A stretch of 28,493 bases of DNA from an uncultured Flavobacterium sp. (lineage in GTDB: Bacteria; Bacteroidota; Bacteroidia; Flavobacteriales; Flavobacteriaceae). Position 1 is the first letter of the stretch; each line of letters opens with the position of its first letter. Positions 15,190-22,401 of this stretch are shown piece after piece. The stretch covers positions 1 to 28,493 of the forward strand of contig NZ_CAMIHH010000030.1 in assembly GCF_946220915.1 (NCBI RefSeq), in the 5' to 3' direction. The notes beneath the pieces were generated by a model. That model searched no databases, was not told where the DNA came from, and worked only from the letters and a program-made list of their open reading frames with translations. Position numbers and translations under genes: made by a program.

Positions 15190-15729
15190 TTATTGTTGTG
15201 TAGCCGGTGCAGGTGCAGCCTCGGTTTCCGGAGCAATTACTTTGCCCTTAATGGTAAGTATTTTGTTTACGTCGCTGTCGTTTGTTGTAACAGTAACTGT
15301 TTTAGAGAACGAACCTGCATTGGCTGCATTATAAGTTGCAGTCACTACGCCAGTCTCACCCGGTTTGATCGGGGTTTTGGTATAGTTCGTAGCAGTACAG
15401 CCACACTGCGCCTTTACATTAGTGATAAGCACCGTCTGCTTGGTAGTGTTCTTAAAATTAAATTCGTGCGACACAGGCTTGCCTTTTTCAATGTCACCAA
15501 ATGTGTGCGAATCATCGTTCCATGTTATGCCGGACGGAGTCATGTTTTTTGGCGCTTCACTTACAGTCGCCACTTTAGAAGCGGGCTTAGCCTCAAGTTT
15601 AGCCGGTACAGCTTTTCCTGCTGCAGGTTTTGCAGCTACTTTTTTCTGTGCAGCCTGTTGTGCGTTGGCAGAGAAAGAAAGCATAAGCGCTCCTGCAACT
15701 GCAAACAAAGAAAGTTTAAGGGTTTTCAT
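15190..15729 (-). CDS. Secreted DUF1573 domain protein
   Basis: This 179-residue protein has a clear signal peptide (MKTLKLSLFAVAGALMLSFSANAQQ) and an Ala/Lys/Pro-rich linker (about 25-60). One DUF1573 domain follows (WNDDSHTFGDIEKGKPVSHEFNFKNTTKQTVLITNVKAQCGCTATNYTKTPIKPGETG in the family order, with the conserved CGCT). DUF1573 is an immunoglobulin-like fold abundant in Bacteroidetes, located in the periplasm or outer membrane, with unknown function. A short Pro/Ala-rich tail ends it. It is a monocistronic gene with a -7 box about 47 bases upstream and a terminator behind. Confidence 0.87.
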   Translation of the reverse strand: MKTLKLSLFAVAGALMLSFSANAQQAAQKKVAAKPAAGKAVPAKLEAKPASKVATVSEAPKNMTPSGITWNDDSHTFGDIEKGKPVSHEFNFKNTTKQTVLITNVKAQCGCTATNYTKTPIKPGETGVVTATYNAANAGSFSKTVTVTTNDSDVNKILTIKGKVIAPETEAAPAPATQQ

Positions 15730-15775
15730 AGTCTTAATAATTATGAGTTATTATTTTTTTGGTTTGATAACGATA

Positions 15776-15783
15776 CAAATATA
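15776..15783 (-). promoter_or_regulatory. Candidate -7 promoter element for the DUF1573 gene
   Basis: TATATTTG on the minus strand lies 47 bases before the ATG at 15729. A CTTTG upstream is only 14 bases away, short for the Bacteroidetes -33/-7 spacing. Near-palindromic GTTAATAACATGTTAAC follows at about 15826-15842 in this divergent 188-bp gap shared with the histidine kinase gene. Confidence 0.35.
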
Positions 15784-15917
15784 TTTACTAATTGGCACAA
15801 AGTTGTTAATCCGCTTCAAAGTCTTGTTAATAACATGTTAACGCCTTGTGCCTTAACGTTATTTATACCGCTACCTGTTATAATTTTATCCCAGTAATAG
15901 CAAACGGCGTTCCAAAA

Positions 15918-17195
15918 TTGAAATTCAATAAGTTAAATATTATCGTCTTCATAGGCCTCATTGCCATTATTGGCGTGCTTACCATGCAGCTGGTAATGCT
16001 CGGGCAGGCTTATGCGTTTGAGAAAAAAGAGCTGGGCGAAAAAATCCATTTCGCACTACAGGACGTGGTCAAAAAAATATACCGGGATAATGAAAGCGAG
16101 CCACCTGCCGCAAGCCCGATAAAAAAAGTAGCCGAAGATTATTATGTAGTCGATGTCCAGGATGTATTTGATGCCGAAGTGCTTGAATACTACTTAAAAA
16201 CCGAATTCCAAAAGGTAAAACTCGACATGGACTACGAGTATGCCATGTACGACTGCTCTTCGGATGAGATGCTTTATGGCGAATATGTAACCACCACCGG
16301 CAAAGGAACCTCTTCAGAAAAGCTGCAATGCGTAAACTGCTTTACCAAGCGTGCCGGTCTTGTGTATTATTTTGCAGTGCGGTTCCCTAAGCTTACCCAT
16401 AGCTATGTCAATTCACTACAGCAATACTGGATATATACCGGTGTGCTCTTGCTTGTGCTGGTTATCTATGTGTATTCGGTGCTGTTGCTCCTCAAGCAGA
16501 AAAAATATACTGAGCTTCAAAAGGATTTCATCAACAACATGACGCACGAATTCAAGACACCGCTGTCATCTATATTAATTGCTTCAAACTACGCGGTTAA
16601 GCAGGAGGCTATTGAGACCAACCCCAAGCTCAGCAGGTACCTTAAGATCATCATTGAGCAGAGCAACAAGCTCAACCAGCACGTAGAGCGCATTCTCTCT
16701 GTAGCGAAAACGGATTCTAACGTCATTACTCTCGAGAAAAAACCGTTCAATATCGTTGACTCCTTAGAACTTGTAAAGGAGAACGCACTGCTTAAATTTG
16801 AGCATGCTTCGGTCAAATTAATTTCCGATCAGCCGTCACGTACCGTAACGGCCGATGAGTTCCATTTTTACAACATTGCCTATAATATTGTAGAGAATGC
16901 CATAAAGTATGGCACTGCACGTCCTGAGGTCACCATCAGCATAAAGGAGGATAATGGTATCGACCTGCAATTTTCAGATAATGGCCCCGGGATTCCGCAG
17001 GAGCATATCGATTATGTATTCGATCGTTTTTATCGTGTGCCGCGCGAAAACCGGAAAGAAGTGGAAGGTTTCGGCATTGGGCTTTTTTATGTAAAAAAGA
17101 TTTGTGAACTTCACGGCTGGAAGGCATCGATAAAAAATAATGCCGTGCAGGGCATGACAATTACACTGCATATTCCTAAAAAAAGCAGTGTATGA
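15918..17195 (+). CDS. Two-component sensor histidine kinase
   Basis: This is a membrane histidine kinase of about 425 residues. There is no ATG near the expected N-terminus. The best start is TTG at 15918 (MKFNKLNIIVFIG), while a TTG at 15846 would add a non-conserved 24 residues. Two membrane segments (about 8-26 and 185-207) enclose a periplasmic sensor of about 155 residues with a cysteine pair (LQCVNCF). The H-box is NNMTHEFKTPLSSI, the N-box IVENAIKYG, and the G-boxes DNGPGIPQEH and GFGIGLFYVKKI. It overlaps the response regulator by 4 bases (ATGA), so the pair is coupled. The signal is unknown. Confidence 0.9.
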   Translation: MKFNKLNIIVFIGLIAIIGVLTMQLVMLGQAYAFEKKELGEKIHFALQDVVKKIYRDNESEPPAASPIKKVAEDYYVVDVQDVFDAEVLEYYLKTEFQKVKLDMDYEYAMYDCSSDEMLYGEYVTTTGKGTSSEKLQCVNCFTKRAGLVYYFAVRFPKLTHSYVNSLQQYWIYTGVLLLVLVIYVYSVLLLLKQKKYTELQKDFINNMTHEFKTPLSSILIASNYAVKQEAIETNPKLSRYLKIIIEQSNKLNQHVERILSVAKTDSNVITLEKKPFNIVDSLELVKENALLKFEHASVKLISDQPSRTVTADEFHFYNIAYNIVENAIKYGTARPEVTISIKEDNGIDLQFSDNGPGIPQEHIDYVFDRFYRVPRENRKEVEGFGIGLFYVKKICELHGWKASIKNNAVQGMTITLHIPKKSSV

Positions 17196-17878
17196 GGAAA
17201 AAGATATTATATGTAGAAGACGATAACACCCTGGCGTTCCTTACGGCAGACAACCTGGAGCAGCATTATGAAGTGGCGCATTTTTCTAACGGGAAAGATG
17301 CGTGGGATGCCTTTCGGAATCAGGAATTCGACCTGTGCATACTGGATGTGATGCTGCCTGAAATGGACGGCTTTGAACTTGCCGAAGCCATACGGAAACA
17401 CAATGTGGAAGTACCCATCATCTTCCTTTCGGCAAAAACACTGAAGGAAGACCGCATAAAAGGCCTGAAGCTGGGTGCAGACGATTATCTCGTAAAACCG
17501 TACAGCATCGAAGAACTCATATTAAAGATCGAAGTATTTTTGCAGCGCAGCCAAAAGCAGGCTCCCGTTAAAAATACGGTTTGTACCATCGGCTCTTTTA
17601 TTTTCGACCCCGAAAACTATGTCATTACCAAAGGCAGCGAAAGGATCACGCTTACCGAAAGGGAATCGGCATTGCTAAAGCTGTTCATCGATAATAAAAA
17701 TACCATCCTGAAAAGGGAAAAGATACTTACCGCGCTTTGGGGCACCGACGATTATTTCATGGGACGCAGCATGGACGTATTCATTTCCCGCCTCCGCAAA
17801 ATTTTTAAGGACGACGAGAACATCCGCATCGAGAACATCCCGAGAATAGGGTTTAAGCTGGTAGCTCCAGCCCCCTAG
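17192..17878 (+). CDS. OmpR-family response regulator
   Basis: This 228-residue protein has an N-terminal receiver domain and a C-terminal winged-helix DNA-binding domain. The acidic pocket is YVEDDN, the phosphorylation site is Asp52 in LDVMLPEMDG, and the conserved lysine is Lys102 in LVKPYS. The effector domain shows ITLTERESALLKLFIDNKN and MDVFISRLRKIFKDDENIRIENIPRIGFKL. It is cotranscribed with the kinase. Its last codons (VAPAP) and TAG are encoded by the left arm of a repeat element, so the C-terminus may have been altered by that insertion. Confidence 0.94.
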   Translation: MRKKILYVEDDNTLAFLTADNLEQHYEVAHFSNGKDAWDAFRNQEFDLCILDVMLPEMDGFELAEAIRKHNVEVPIIFLSAKTLKEDRIKGLKLGADDYLVKPYSIEELILKIEVFLQRSQKQAPVKNTVCTIGSFIFDPENYVITKGSERITLTERESALLKLFIDNKNTILKREKILTALWGTDDYFMGRSMDVFISRLRKIFKDDENIRIENIPRIGFKLVAPAP

Positions 17879-18001
17879 CTCCCGAAGGGGGAATTTAGTC
17901 CTCACCCCAACCCTCTCCAAAGGAAAGAGAGCCGGAACGTGCCGACATTACGTGGTATTAATGTGCAAGAGTGGAATTCCCCCTTTTGGGGTTAGGGGGC
18001 T
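17869..18001. mobile_element. Composite inverted-repeat element with AGCCCCCTA arms between response regulator and cytochrome c genes
   Basis: Two 27-bp arms in inverted orientation (17869-17895 and 17975-18001) are identical at 23 of 27 positions and each can form a hairpin (CCCCCTA...AAGGGGG). The left arm includes the TAG of the response regulator and the right arm the TAA of the convergent cytochrome gene. A second repeat type lies inside (17900-17924), identical to the reverse complement of 18519-18543. Confidence 0.75.
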
Positions 18002-18396
18002 TGGATATGACTCATCATATACGCCTCCACCGCTTTCAACTCTTCATCAGTGAAGGTTTTCGTAATATAAAAATTGGTTTTCATCACTTCATATTGTGAT
18101 GGATCGACAATAGGTTCTCCTTCGCCCATAAGGAAAATTACCATGTCAGCATTATTCTCTTTATATATCTTCGCAATTTCCTGTATGCTCGGCCCTATGG
18201 CTTTTTGCTCCGGCTTGTGGCAGGTAAAGCAGTTGCCCTTGCCGTCAAATATTTCCTGCCCAAGTTTTTGTTGGGGGGTAAGATTAGGTACTTCGCCTTC
18301 GGCCGATGCCCCGCTTCCGGTAGTGATGGGTTCTTTTTTTTCTTCGTTTTTGCAGGATAAAAGGGAAAGGGCAAGTAAGAATAGTATGTTTTTCAT
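17992..18396 (-). CDS. Cytochrome c lipoprotein
   Basis: This 134-residue protein has a lipoprotein signal (LALSLLSC, lipidated Cys15), a short linker, and a class I cytochrome c domain. The heme-binding motif is Cys56-Phe-Thr-Cys59-His60, and a likely axial Met is Met105 in QYEVMKTNFYIT. It would carry electrons at the membrane surface. The gene lies downstream of hemB in the same orientation, which is a sensible neighbour for heme genes, though a 148-bp gap and a repeat hairpin separate them. Its last residues (QAP) and stop codon are encoded by a repeat arm, and an exact 25-bp repeat flanks the gene on both sides in opposite orientation. Confidence 0.9.
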   Translation of the reverse strand: MKNILFLLALSLLSCKNEEKKEPITTGSGASAEGEVPNLTPQQKLGQEIFDGKGNCFTCHKPEQKAIGPSIQEIAKIYKENNADMVIFLMGEGEPIVDPSQYEVMKTNFYITKTFTDEELKAVEAYMMSHIQAP

Positions 18397-18510
18397 TTTA
18401 TGTTTTCCTAAGACATTTCTTCAAAAGGGTTGTGAGGTAGAGTGTTTCTTGCTCAGTATCAAATTATTTAAAGCCTAATTGCGTTTGCTAATACGAGTTT
18501 GAGTGAAGCT

Positions 18511-18547
18511 GCTCCCTCTCCTTTGGAGAGGGTTGGGGTGAGGCCTA
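18511..18547. repeat. Single CCCTCTCC-AAAGG-type hairpin repeat at the hemB stop
   Basis: CCCTCTCC, TTT, GGAGAGGG forms a perfect stem, followed by TTGGGGTGAGG and then the hemB TAG (minus strand). The 25 bases 18519-18543 are an exact reverse complement of 17900-17924. The same family appears as a pair at 27492-27628. It could act as a terminator for hemB. Confidence 0.75.
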
Positions 18548-19540
18548 TTCATTCAGTAAAATCGCCGCTTCCTTCGCAAAATACGTCGAGATCAGATCGG
18601 CACCCGCACGCTTGATGCAGTACAGCTGCTCGATCATTACCCTGTCGTGGTCCAGCCATCCCCTTTCGGCGGCGGCCTTTATCATGGCATATTCACCCGA
18701 TACATGGAACACCGATACCGGTACGTTAACGGCGTTCTTCACCTCGCGCACAATGTCGAGATAGGCAATGCCCGGCTTTACCATTACAATGTCGGCACCT
18801 TCCTCTACATCCTGCACCGCTTCCTTAATGGCTTCAATGCGGTTGGCGTAGTCCATCTGGTACGTCTTTTTGTCTTTCGGCACCTCGATTTCCGCGTCCT
18901 TTGGCGCACTGTCCAGCGCATCGCGGAACGGTCCGTAAAATGCCGATGCATACTTAGCGCTGTAGCTCATGATGCCCACATTCTGGAATCCGGCACTGTC
19001 GAGCCCTTCACGCAGGCGCAGCACCCTGCCGTCCATCATGTCGCTTGGTGCGGCAAAATCGGCACCGGCCTCGGCGTGCGATATGGCCATTCGCACCAGT
19101 GCCTCCACGGTTTCATCATTGGCGACATCACCGTTTTTAATGATGCCATCGTGCCCGTAAATGGAATAAGGGTCGAGTGCCACATCAGGCATTACGACCA
19201 TTCCCGGCACGGCATCCTTAATGGCTTTTATGGCGCGTTGCATCAGCCCATCACGGTTCCAGGCTTCCTTGCCGGTGTTGTCCTTCAGCCTGTCATCTAC
19301 TTTTACGTAAATGTTCACGGCTTTTATGCCAAGGTTCCAAAGCTCCTTCACTTCCTTAACGGTAAGGTCGAGAGAGCGGCGGTATATGCCCGGCATCGAC
19401 GGAATTGGAATTTCAACATTTGCCCCTTCCGCAATGAACATCGGGAACATAAAGTCATTTGGGGTTATCATTGTTTCACGGACCAGCGAACGGATGGATT
19501 CGTTGGTTCTTAATCTTCTGTTTCTGTGAAGTGGATACAT
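18545..19540 (-). CDS. hemB: Porphobilinogen synthase (delta-aminolevulinic acid dehydratase)
   Basis: This 331-residue enzyme condenses two 5-aminolevulinate molecules to porphobilinogen. The Schiff-base lysine is Lys255 in VMVKPG and the second active-site lysine is Lys196 in YSAKYASAFYGPFRDA. The metal loop reads DVALDPYSIYGHDG (119-132) with aspartates rather than the cysteine triad, so it is of the Mg2+-type like the Pseudomonas enzyme rather than zinc-dependent. Length is normal. It is separated from the rest of the heme genes upstream by a four-helix-bundle element; the stop codon abuts a hairpin repeat. Confidence 0.96.
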   Translation of the reverse strand: MYPLHRNRRLRTNESIRSLVRETMITPNDFMFPMFIAEGANVEIPIPSMPGIYRRSLDLTVKEVKELWNLGIKAVNIYVKVDDRLKDNTGKEAWNRDGLMQRAIKAIKDAVPGMVVMPDVALDPYSIYGHDGIIKNGDVANDETVEALVRMAISHAEAGADFAAPSDMMDGRVLRLREGLDSAGFQNVGIMSYSAKYASAFYGPFRDALDSAPKDAEIEVPKDKKTYQMDYANRIEAIKEAVQDVEEGADIVMVKPGIAYLDIVREVKNAVNVPVSVFHVSGEYAMIKAAAERGWLDHDRVMIEQLYCIKRAGADLISTYFAKEAAILLNE

Positions 19541-19554
19541 ATTATAAGTTTTAA

Positions 19555-20117
19555 GTTGACAGCTAACGGTTGACAGTTTGAGCTATTTTACGTATAAGCG
19601 CACCCAGCATCTTTTTTATTTCGTTAACTTCCGAATATAGTTTATCATATAAATTTTGATCTATGAGCTTTAAATCTTTAGACACCAACAAGAGGTACTC
19701 AAGTTCATGTGCAGAACCTGAAGAGATATAAAGGTAGCGCATCAGTTCTTTTTGAGTTTCACGGCCACAGCCTTCAGCAATGTTTGTCGGTATAGAGATC
19801 GAAGCGCGATTAATTTGCGAAACCAGGTTAAATAGTTCCGATTTTGGAAAGGTAGCAGTTGCCTTGTAAATTTCCAATACAAGATTATGGGATCTTTGCC
19901 AAACAATATATTTTTTATAATCAATCATAGTTTTCTAATTCTGATAACTAACCCTAAGTTTACGGTTCACAGTTTACAGTTCGCAGTTGAATCATTTTGC
20001 TATAAGTGAGCCTGGATTCTTGTTTTGTTAATCTTTATGTGTAATTTGTCAATATCATACTATTTCCAATCGTGGCAAACTGTAAACCGTCAACTGTAAA
20101 CCGTCAACTCTGAACTA
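19555..20117. mobile_element. Small inverted-repeat element with heptamer arrays, carrying a four-helix-bundle gene, inside the heme cluster
   Basis: The unit fills the gap between hemB and the DUF4421-like gene. The left end (19555-19582) is four heptamers: GTTGACA, GCTAACG, GTTGACA, GTTTGAG. The right end (20074-20115) on the minus strand is six heptamers: GTTCAGA, GTTGACG, GTTTACA, GTTGACG, GTTTACA, GTTTGCC. A third array in the left-end orientation (19958-19992: GTTTACG, GTTCACA, GTTTACA, GTTCGCA, GTTGAAT) divides it, so 19958-20115 alone looks like a 160-bp gene-less derivative. The unit starts 14 bases upstream of the hemB ATG and ends at the TAG of the next gene. Confidence 0.72.
19563..19928 (-). 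CDS. Four-helix-bundle protein (23S rRNA intervening-sequence protein family)
   Basis: This 121-residue helical protein is a clear member of the four-helix-bundle/intervening-sequence-protein family: an N-terminal KYIVWQRSHNLVLEIYKAT, then NRASISIPTNIAEGCGRETQKELMRYLYISSGSAHELEYLLLVSKDL. It is divergent from the copy at 8598-8951. It is very AT-rich (about 25-35% GC by eye) beside GC-rich hem genes, suggesting foreign origin. Its last residues (QTVNR) and TAG stop are encoded by the heptamer array at the element's left end. It may be co-read with the heme operon because it lies in the same direction. Function is unknown; RNA or DNA binding is a guess from family context. Confidence 0.85.
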   Translation of the reverse strand: MIDYKKYIVWQRSHNLVLEIYKATATFPKSELFNLVSQINRASISIPTNIAEGCGRETQKELMRYLYISSGSAHELEYLLLVSKDLKLIDQNLYDKLYSEVNEIKKMLGALIRKIAQTVNR

Positions 20118-21050
20118 TTTTAACCTCTCTTTTATCTTCTCTTTTCCTTTCACTAAAAATTTGGGCGCGTCGAAACGATAACCTACAAACGCCGTGGCAT
20201 AGTTGATGGCATCGTCCATTGCCACATTGCCCGATGCCTGGTGGTTGGATCCCATGGCGCGACTATTGATGCCCGCAAAGAAACGTTCCGAGTTGTACCC
20301 CAGCCCTATTAGTGCTGATGCCTGGCTCAGGAATTTTGCTTCACCTCCCTCGGGGAAAGTAGCTCCGGCACCCAGCCCCAGCCCCGCCGATACCATAAAG
20401 TCTTTGGCGATGACCCAGTTGTAGTAATAGGTTGGTGTAAGTGCCACATTAACAAAATAACCTTTATCGCCCATGCCTTCCTGGCTTCTGCCATTAACCT
20501 CGGTATAAAAATAGGATAAAGTTGGTGCAAAAGTACCGGCGCTTTTCAGCTGCTTCGCATTCTGCAAACCTATGGAACGGTACGAAAAACGCCTGTTGAA
20601 TATGAACGCCGTCGACCCGCCAACCTTCATGGTCTTCAGGTTTTCAAGGTATATGCTGCCGCCTTCTACGTTGAGCGAAAGGCCTCTTTGGTAGTAATAA
20701 TCCAGCCGTTGCACAAACCTGCCGGGGAACAGGTCCAACCCAAACGATGTCATTTTTGAATTGCCATTATCCTTATTATCGGCAAAGAAGGAGGGCGCAA
20801 AACCCAGGCTGAAGGCAACAATGTCATATTGCACCGAAAGGCCAAGGGTTGTCTTTTTGTTCGGCTCAAGGTCGATGGCCAGGTTTTGATCACCATAGTT
20901 TAGCGCAAAAGTATTGGAGGTATTGAGTACAAATGCCTGAACCGATAGCTTGCCGTCATATTTTTTATGCCATGCCGATTGCTCCACGCCGGTTTGCGCG
21001 TAGCCAGCCGATGCAAAAAAACAAATTGCTATGGCACGAATTATATCCAT
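20115..21050 (-). CDS. Secreted beta-rich protein, possibly DUF4421 family
   Basis: This 311-residue protein begins with a signal peptide (about residues 1-18, ending ASAGYAQ). The rest has alternating aromatic/Gly strand patterns (PTLSYFYTEVNG, GYFVNVALTPTYYYNWVIAKDFMVSAGLGLGAG, YATAFVGYRFDAP), as in outer-membrane beta-barrels. The segment EPNKKTTLGLSVQYDIVAFSLGFAP resembles the Bacteroidetes DUF4421 family; I am only moderately sure. Its ATG overlaps the end of hemF by 10 bases, so it is read as part of the heme operon. A role in heme or iron handling at the outer membrane is possible but rests on position only. The stop codon meets an inverted-repeat array. Confidence 0.6.
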   Translation of the reverse strand: MDIIRAIAICFFASAGYAQTGVEQSAWHKKYDGKLSVQAFVLNTSNTFALNYGDQNLAIDLEPNKKTTLGLSVQYDIVAFSLGFAPSFFADNKDNGNSKMTSFGLDLFPGRFVQRLDYYYQRGLSLNVEGGSIYLENLKTMKVGGSTAFIFNRRFSYRSIGLQNAKQLKSAGTFAPTLSYFYTEVNGRSQEGMGDKGYFVNVALTPTYYYNWVIAKDFMVSAGLGLGAGATFPEGGEAKFLSQASALIGLGYNSERFFAGINSRAMGSNHQASGNVAMDDAINYATAFVGYRFDAPKFLVKGKEKIKERLK

Positions 21051-21943
21051 TCTTTAGGCTCCCTCAATATTTTTATCAATCGTTCCTCCTCACTGCCTGC
21101 TTCAGGTTGGTGGTCATATACCCATTGCACATGTGGCGGAAGGCTCATCAGTATGCTCTCAATCCGGCCGTTGGTCTTTAGCCCGAAGAGTGTCCCTTTG
21201 TCATGCACGAGGTTAAACTCCACATAGCGCCCCCGTCGTATTTCCTGCCAGGTACTGTTGGCATCGTTCCACTTTATGTCTTTGCGGCGCTCCACTATCG
21301 GCACATAGGCCGAAAGGAAACTATTGCCGACTTCCGTTACAAAATCATACCACTGCTCCATCCCGAAACCTTCCGTTGCCTTGCAATGGTCGAAAAACAA
21401 CCCGCCAATCCCCCTTGCCTCATCGCGGTGTGCATTCCAAAAATATTCATCACACTGCTTTTTGAATTTCGGATAAAATTCCGGCTTCTGCTTATCGCAG
21501 GCCATTTTACAGATTTGGTGAAAATGCACGGCATCTTCGTCAAACAAATAATATGGCGTAAGGTCCTGCCCTCCGCCAAACCAGCTGTCCACTACATTGC
21601 CCTGCTTATCGTACATTTCGAAATACCGCCAGTTGGCATGGACGGTTGGCACAAATGGGTTTTTTGGATGAATGACAAGGCTCAGCCCGCAGGCAAAGAA
21701 ATCGACATCACCCACGTTAAAATAAGCTTGCATCGCCTTTGGCAACTCCCCATGCACTGCGGATATGTTCACACCGCCTTTCTCGAATACGTTACCGTCC
21801 TCAATTACGCGTGTTCGCCCACCACCACCTTCGGGACGTTCCCAAAGGTCCTGGCGGAACTTGGCTTTACCATCCACTTCTTCCAGCTTGGAAGTGATGG
21901 TGTCCTGTAAGGTTTGTATGTACTGGTAAAATTTATCTTTCAT
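21041..21943 (-). CDS. hemF: Oxygen-dependent coproporphyrinogen III oxidase
   Basis: This 300-residue enzyme decarboxylates coproporphyrinogen III to protoporphyrinogen IX using O2. Conserved stretches are WERPEGGGGRTRVIEDGNVFEKGGVN in the N-terminal half, VHANWRYFEMYD, DSWFGGGQDLTPYYLFDEDAVHFH with metal or substrate-binding residues, the FDHCKATEG region, and C-terminal RRGRYVEFNLVHDKGTLFGLKTNGRIESILMSLPP. Length is typical. Its presence implies an aerobic route through protoporphyrin. It starts one base after the DUF1801 stop codon and overlaps the following DUF4421-like gene by 10 bases, so translation is probably coupled through all three. Confidence 0.97.
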   Translation of the reverse strand: MKDKFYQYIQTLQDTITSKLEEVDGKAKFRQDLWERPEGGGGRTRVIEDGNVFEKGGVNISAVHGELPKAMQAYFNVGDVDFFACGLSLVIHPKNPFVPTVHANWRYFEMYDKQGNVVDSWFGGGQDLTPYYLFDEDAVHFHQICKMACDKQKPEFYPKFKKQCDEYFWNAHRDEARGIGGLFFDHCKATEGFGMEQWYDFVTEVGNSFLSAYVPIVERRKDIKWNDANSTWQEIRRGRYVEFNLVHDKGTLFGLKTNGRIESILMSLPPHVQWVYDHQPEAGSEEERLIKILREPKEWI

Positions 21944-21944
21944 G

Positions 21945-22364
21945 TTATTTCAGGCGCTCCAAAACACCTTTCCGCTTTACGATATTCTTATAATCCCACT
22001 GGATATCGGCCGACTTTTGCAACCAGCGTTTCAGGTTTTTAATTTCAATTTCACTTACATCATTGTAGCCGATGGAGGCATCCTTAAACTTTGCCCCATG
22101 CAGGTTGAGCGCTGGCTCGCCAAATGATTGCCCACTCCAAAACATCAGCCGGACATGATTTTTCAGCTTGCTATAACCCACGATGGGATTGCCATCCAAA
22201 AACCAGACGGGATGCGCATGCCATATCTTGTTCTCCGCACCGGGCAGGTTTTGGGTTATGGTTTGTGCCAAAAGATTAGCAATGGCCTTGTCGCTGTCGC
22301 CCAGAGTGTTATTGTAATTTTGGATTTCTGCTGAGTAGTGCATCATTGCAAATTGATTTTTCAA
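21945..22364 (-). CDS. DUF1801 (YdhG-like) domain protein
   Basis: This protein of up to 139 residues has the DUF1801 hallmark KIWHAHPVWFLDGNPIVGYSKLKNHVRLMFWSG, followed by KDASIGYNDVSEIEIKNLKRWLQKS. The fold is frataxin/CyaY-like in shape, and the function is unknown. ATG at 22364 is the first start, but MMHYSAEI at residues 7-8 is an alternative. It lies between hemE and hemF with only 1 base before hemF, so it belongs to the heme operon. A link to iron or heme handling would be attractive given the frataxin-like fold, but this is inference from context. Confidence 0.75.
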   Translation of the reverse strand: MKNQFAMMHYSAEIQNYNNTLGDSDKAIANLLAQTITQNLPGAENKIWHAHPVWFLDGNPIVGYSKLKNHVRLMFWSGQSFGEPALNLHGAKFKDASIGYNDVSEIEIKNLKRWLQKSADIQWDYKNIVKRKGVLERLK

Positions 22365-22401
22365 ATCTCTGTGCCGACAATCGGCAACTATAAACTGACA
22401 A

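Noticed and set aside
19555..20117. Heptamer arrays considered as a CRISPR or satellite array
   Set aside because: Units are 7 nt with no spacers, and no cas gene is nearby.
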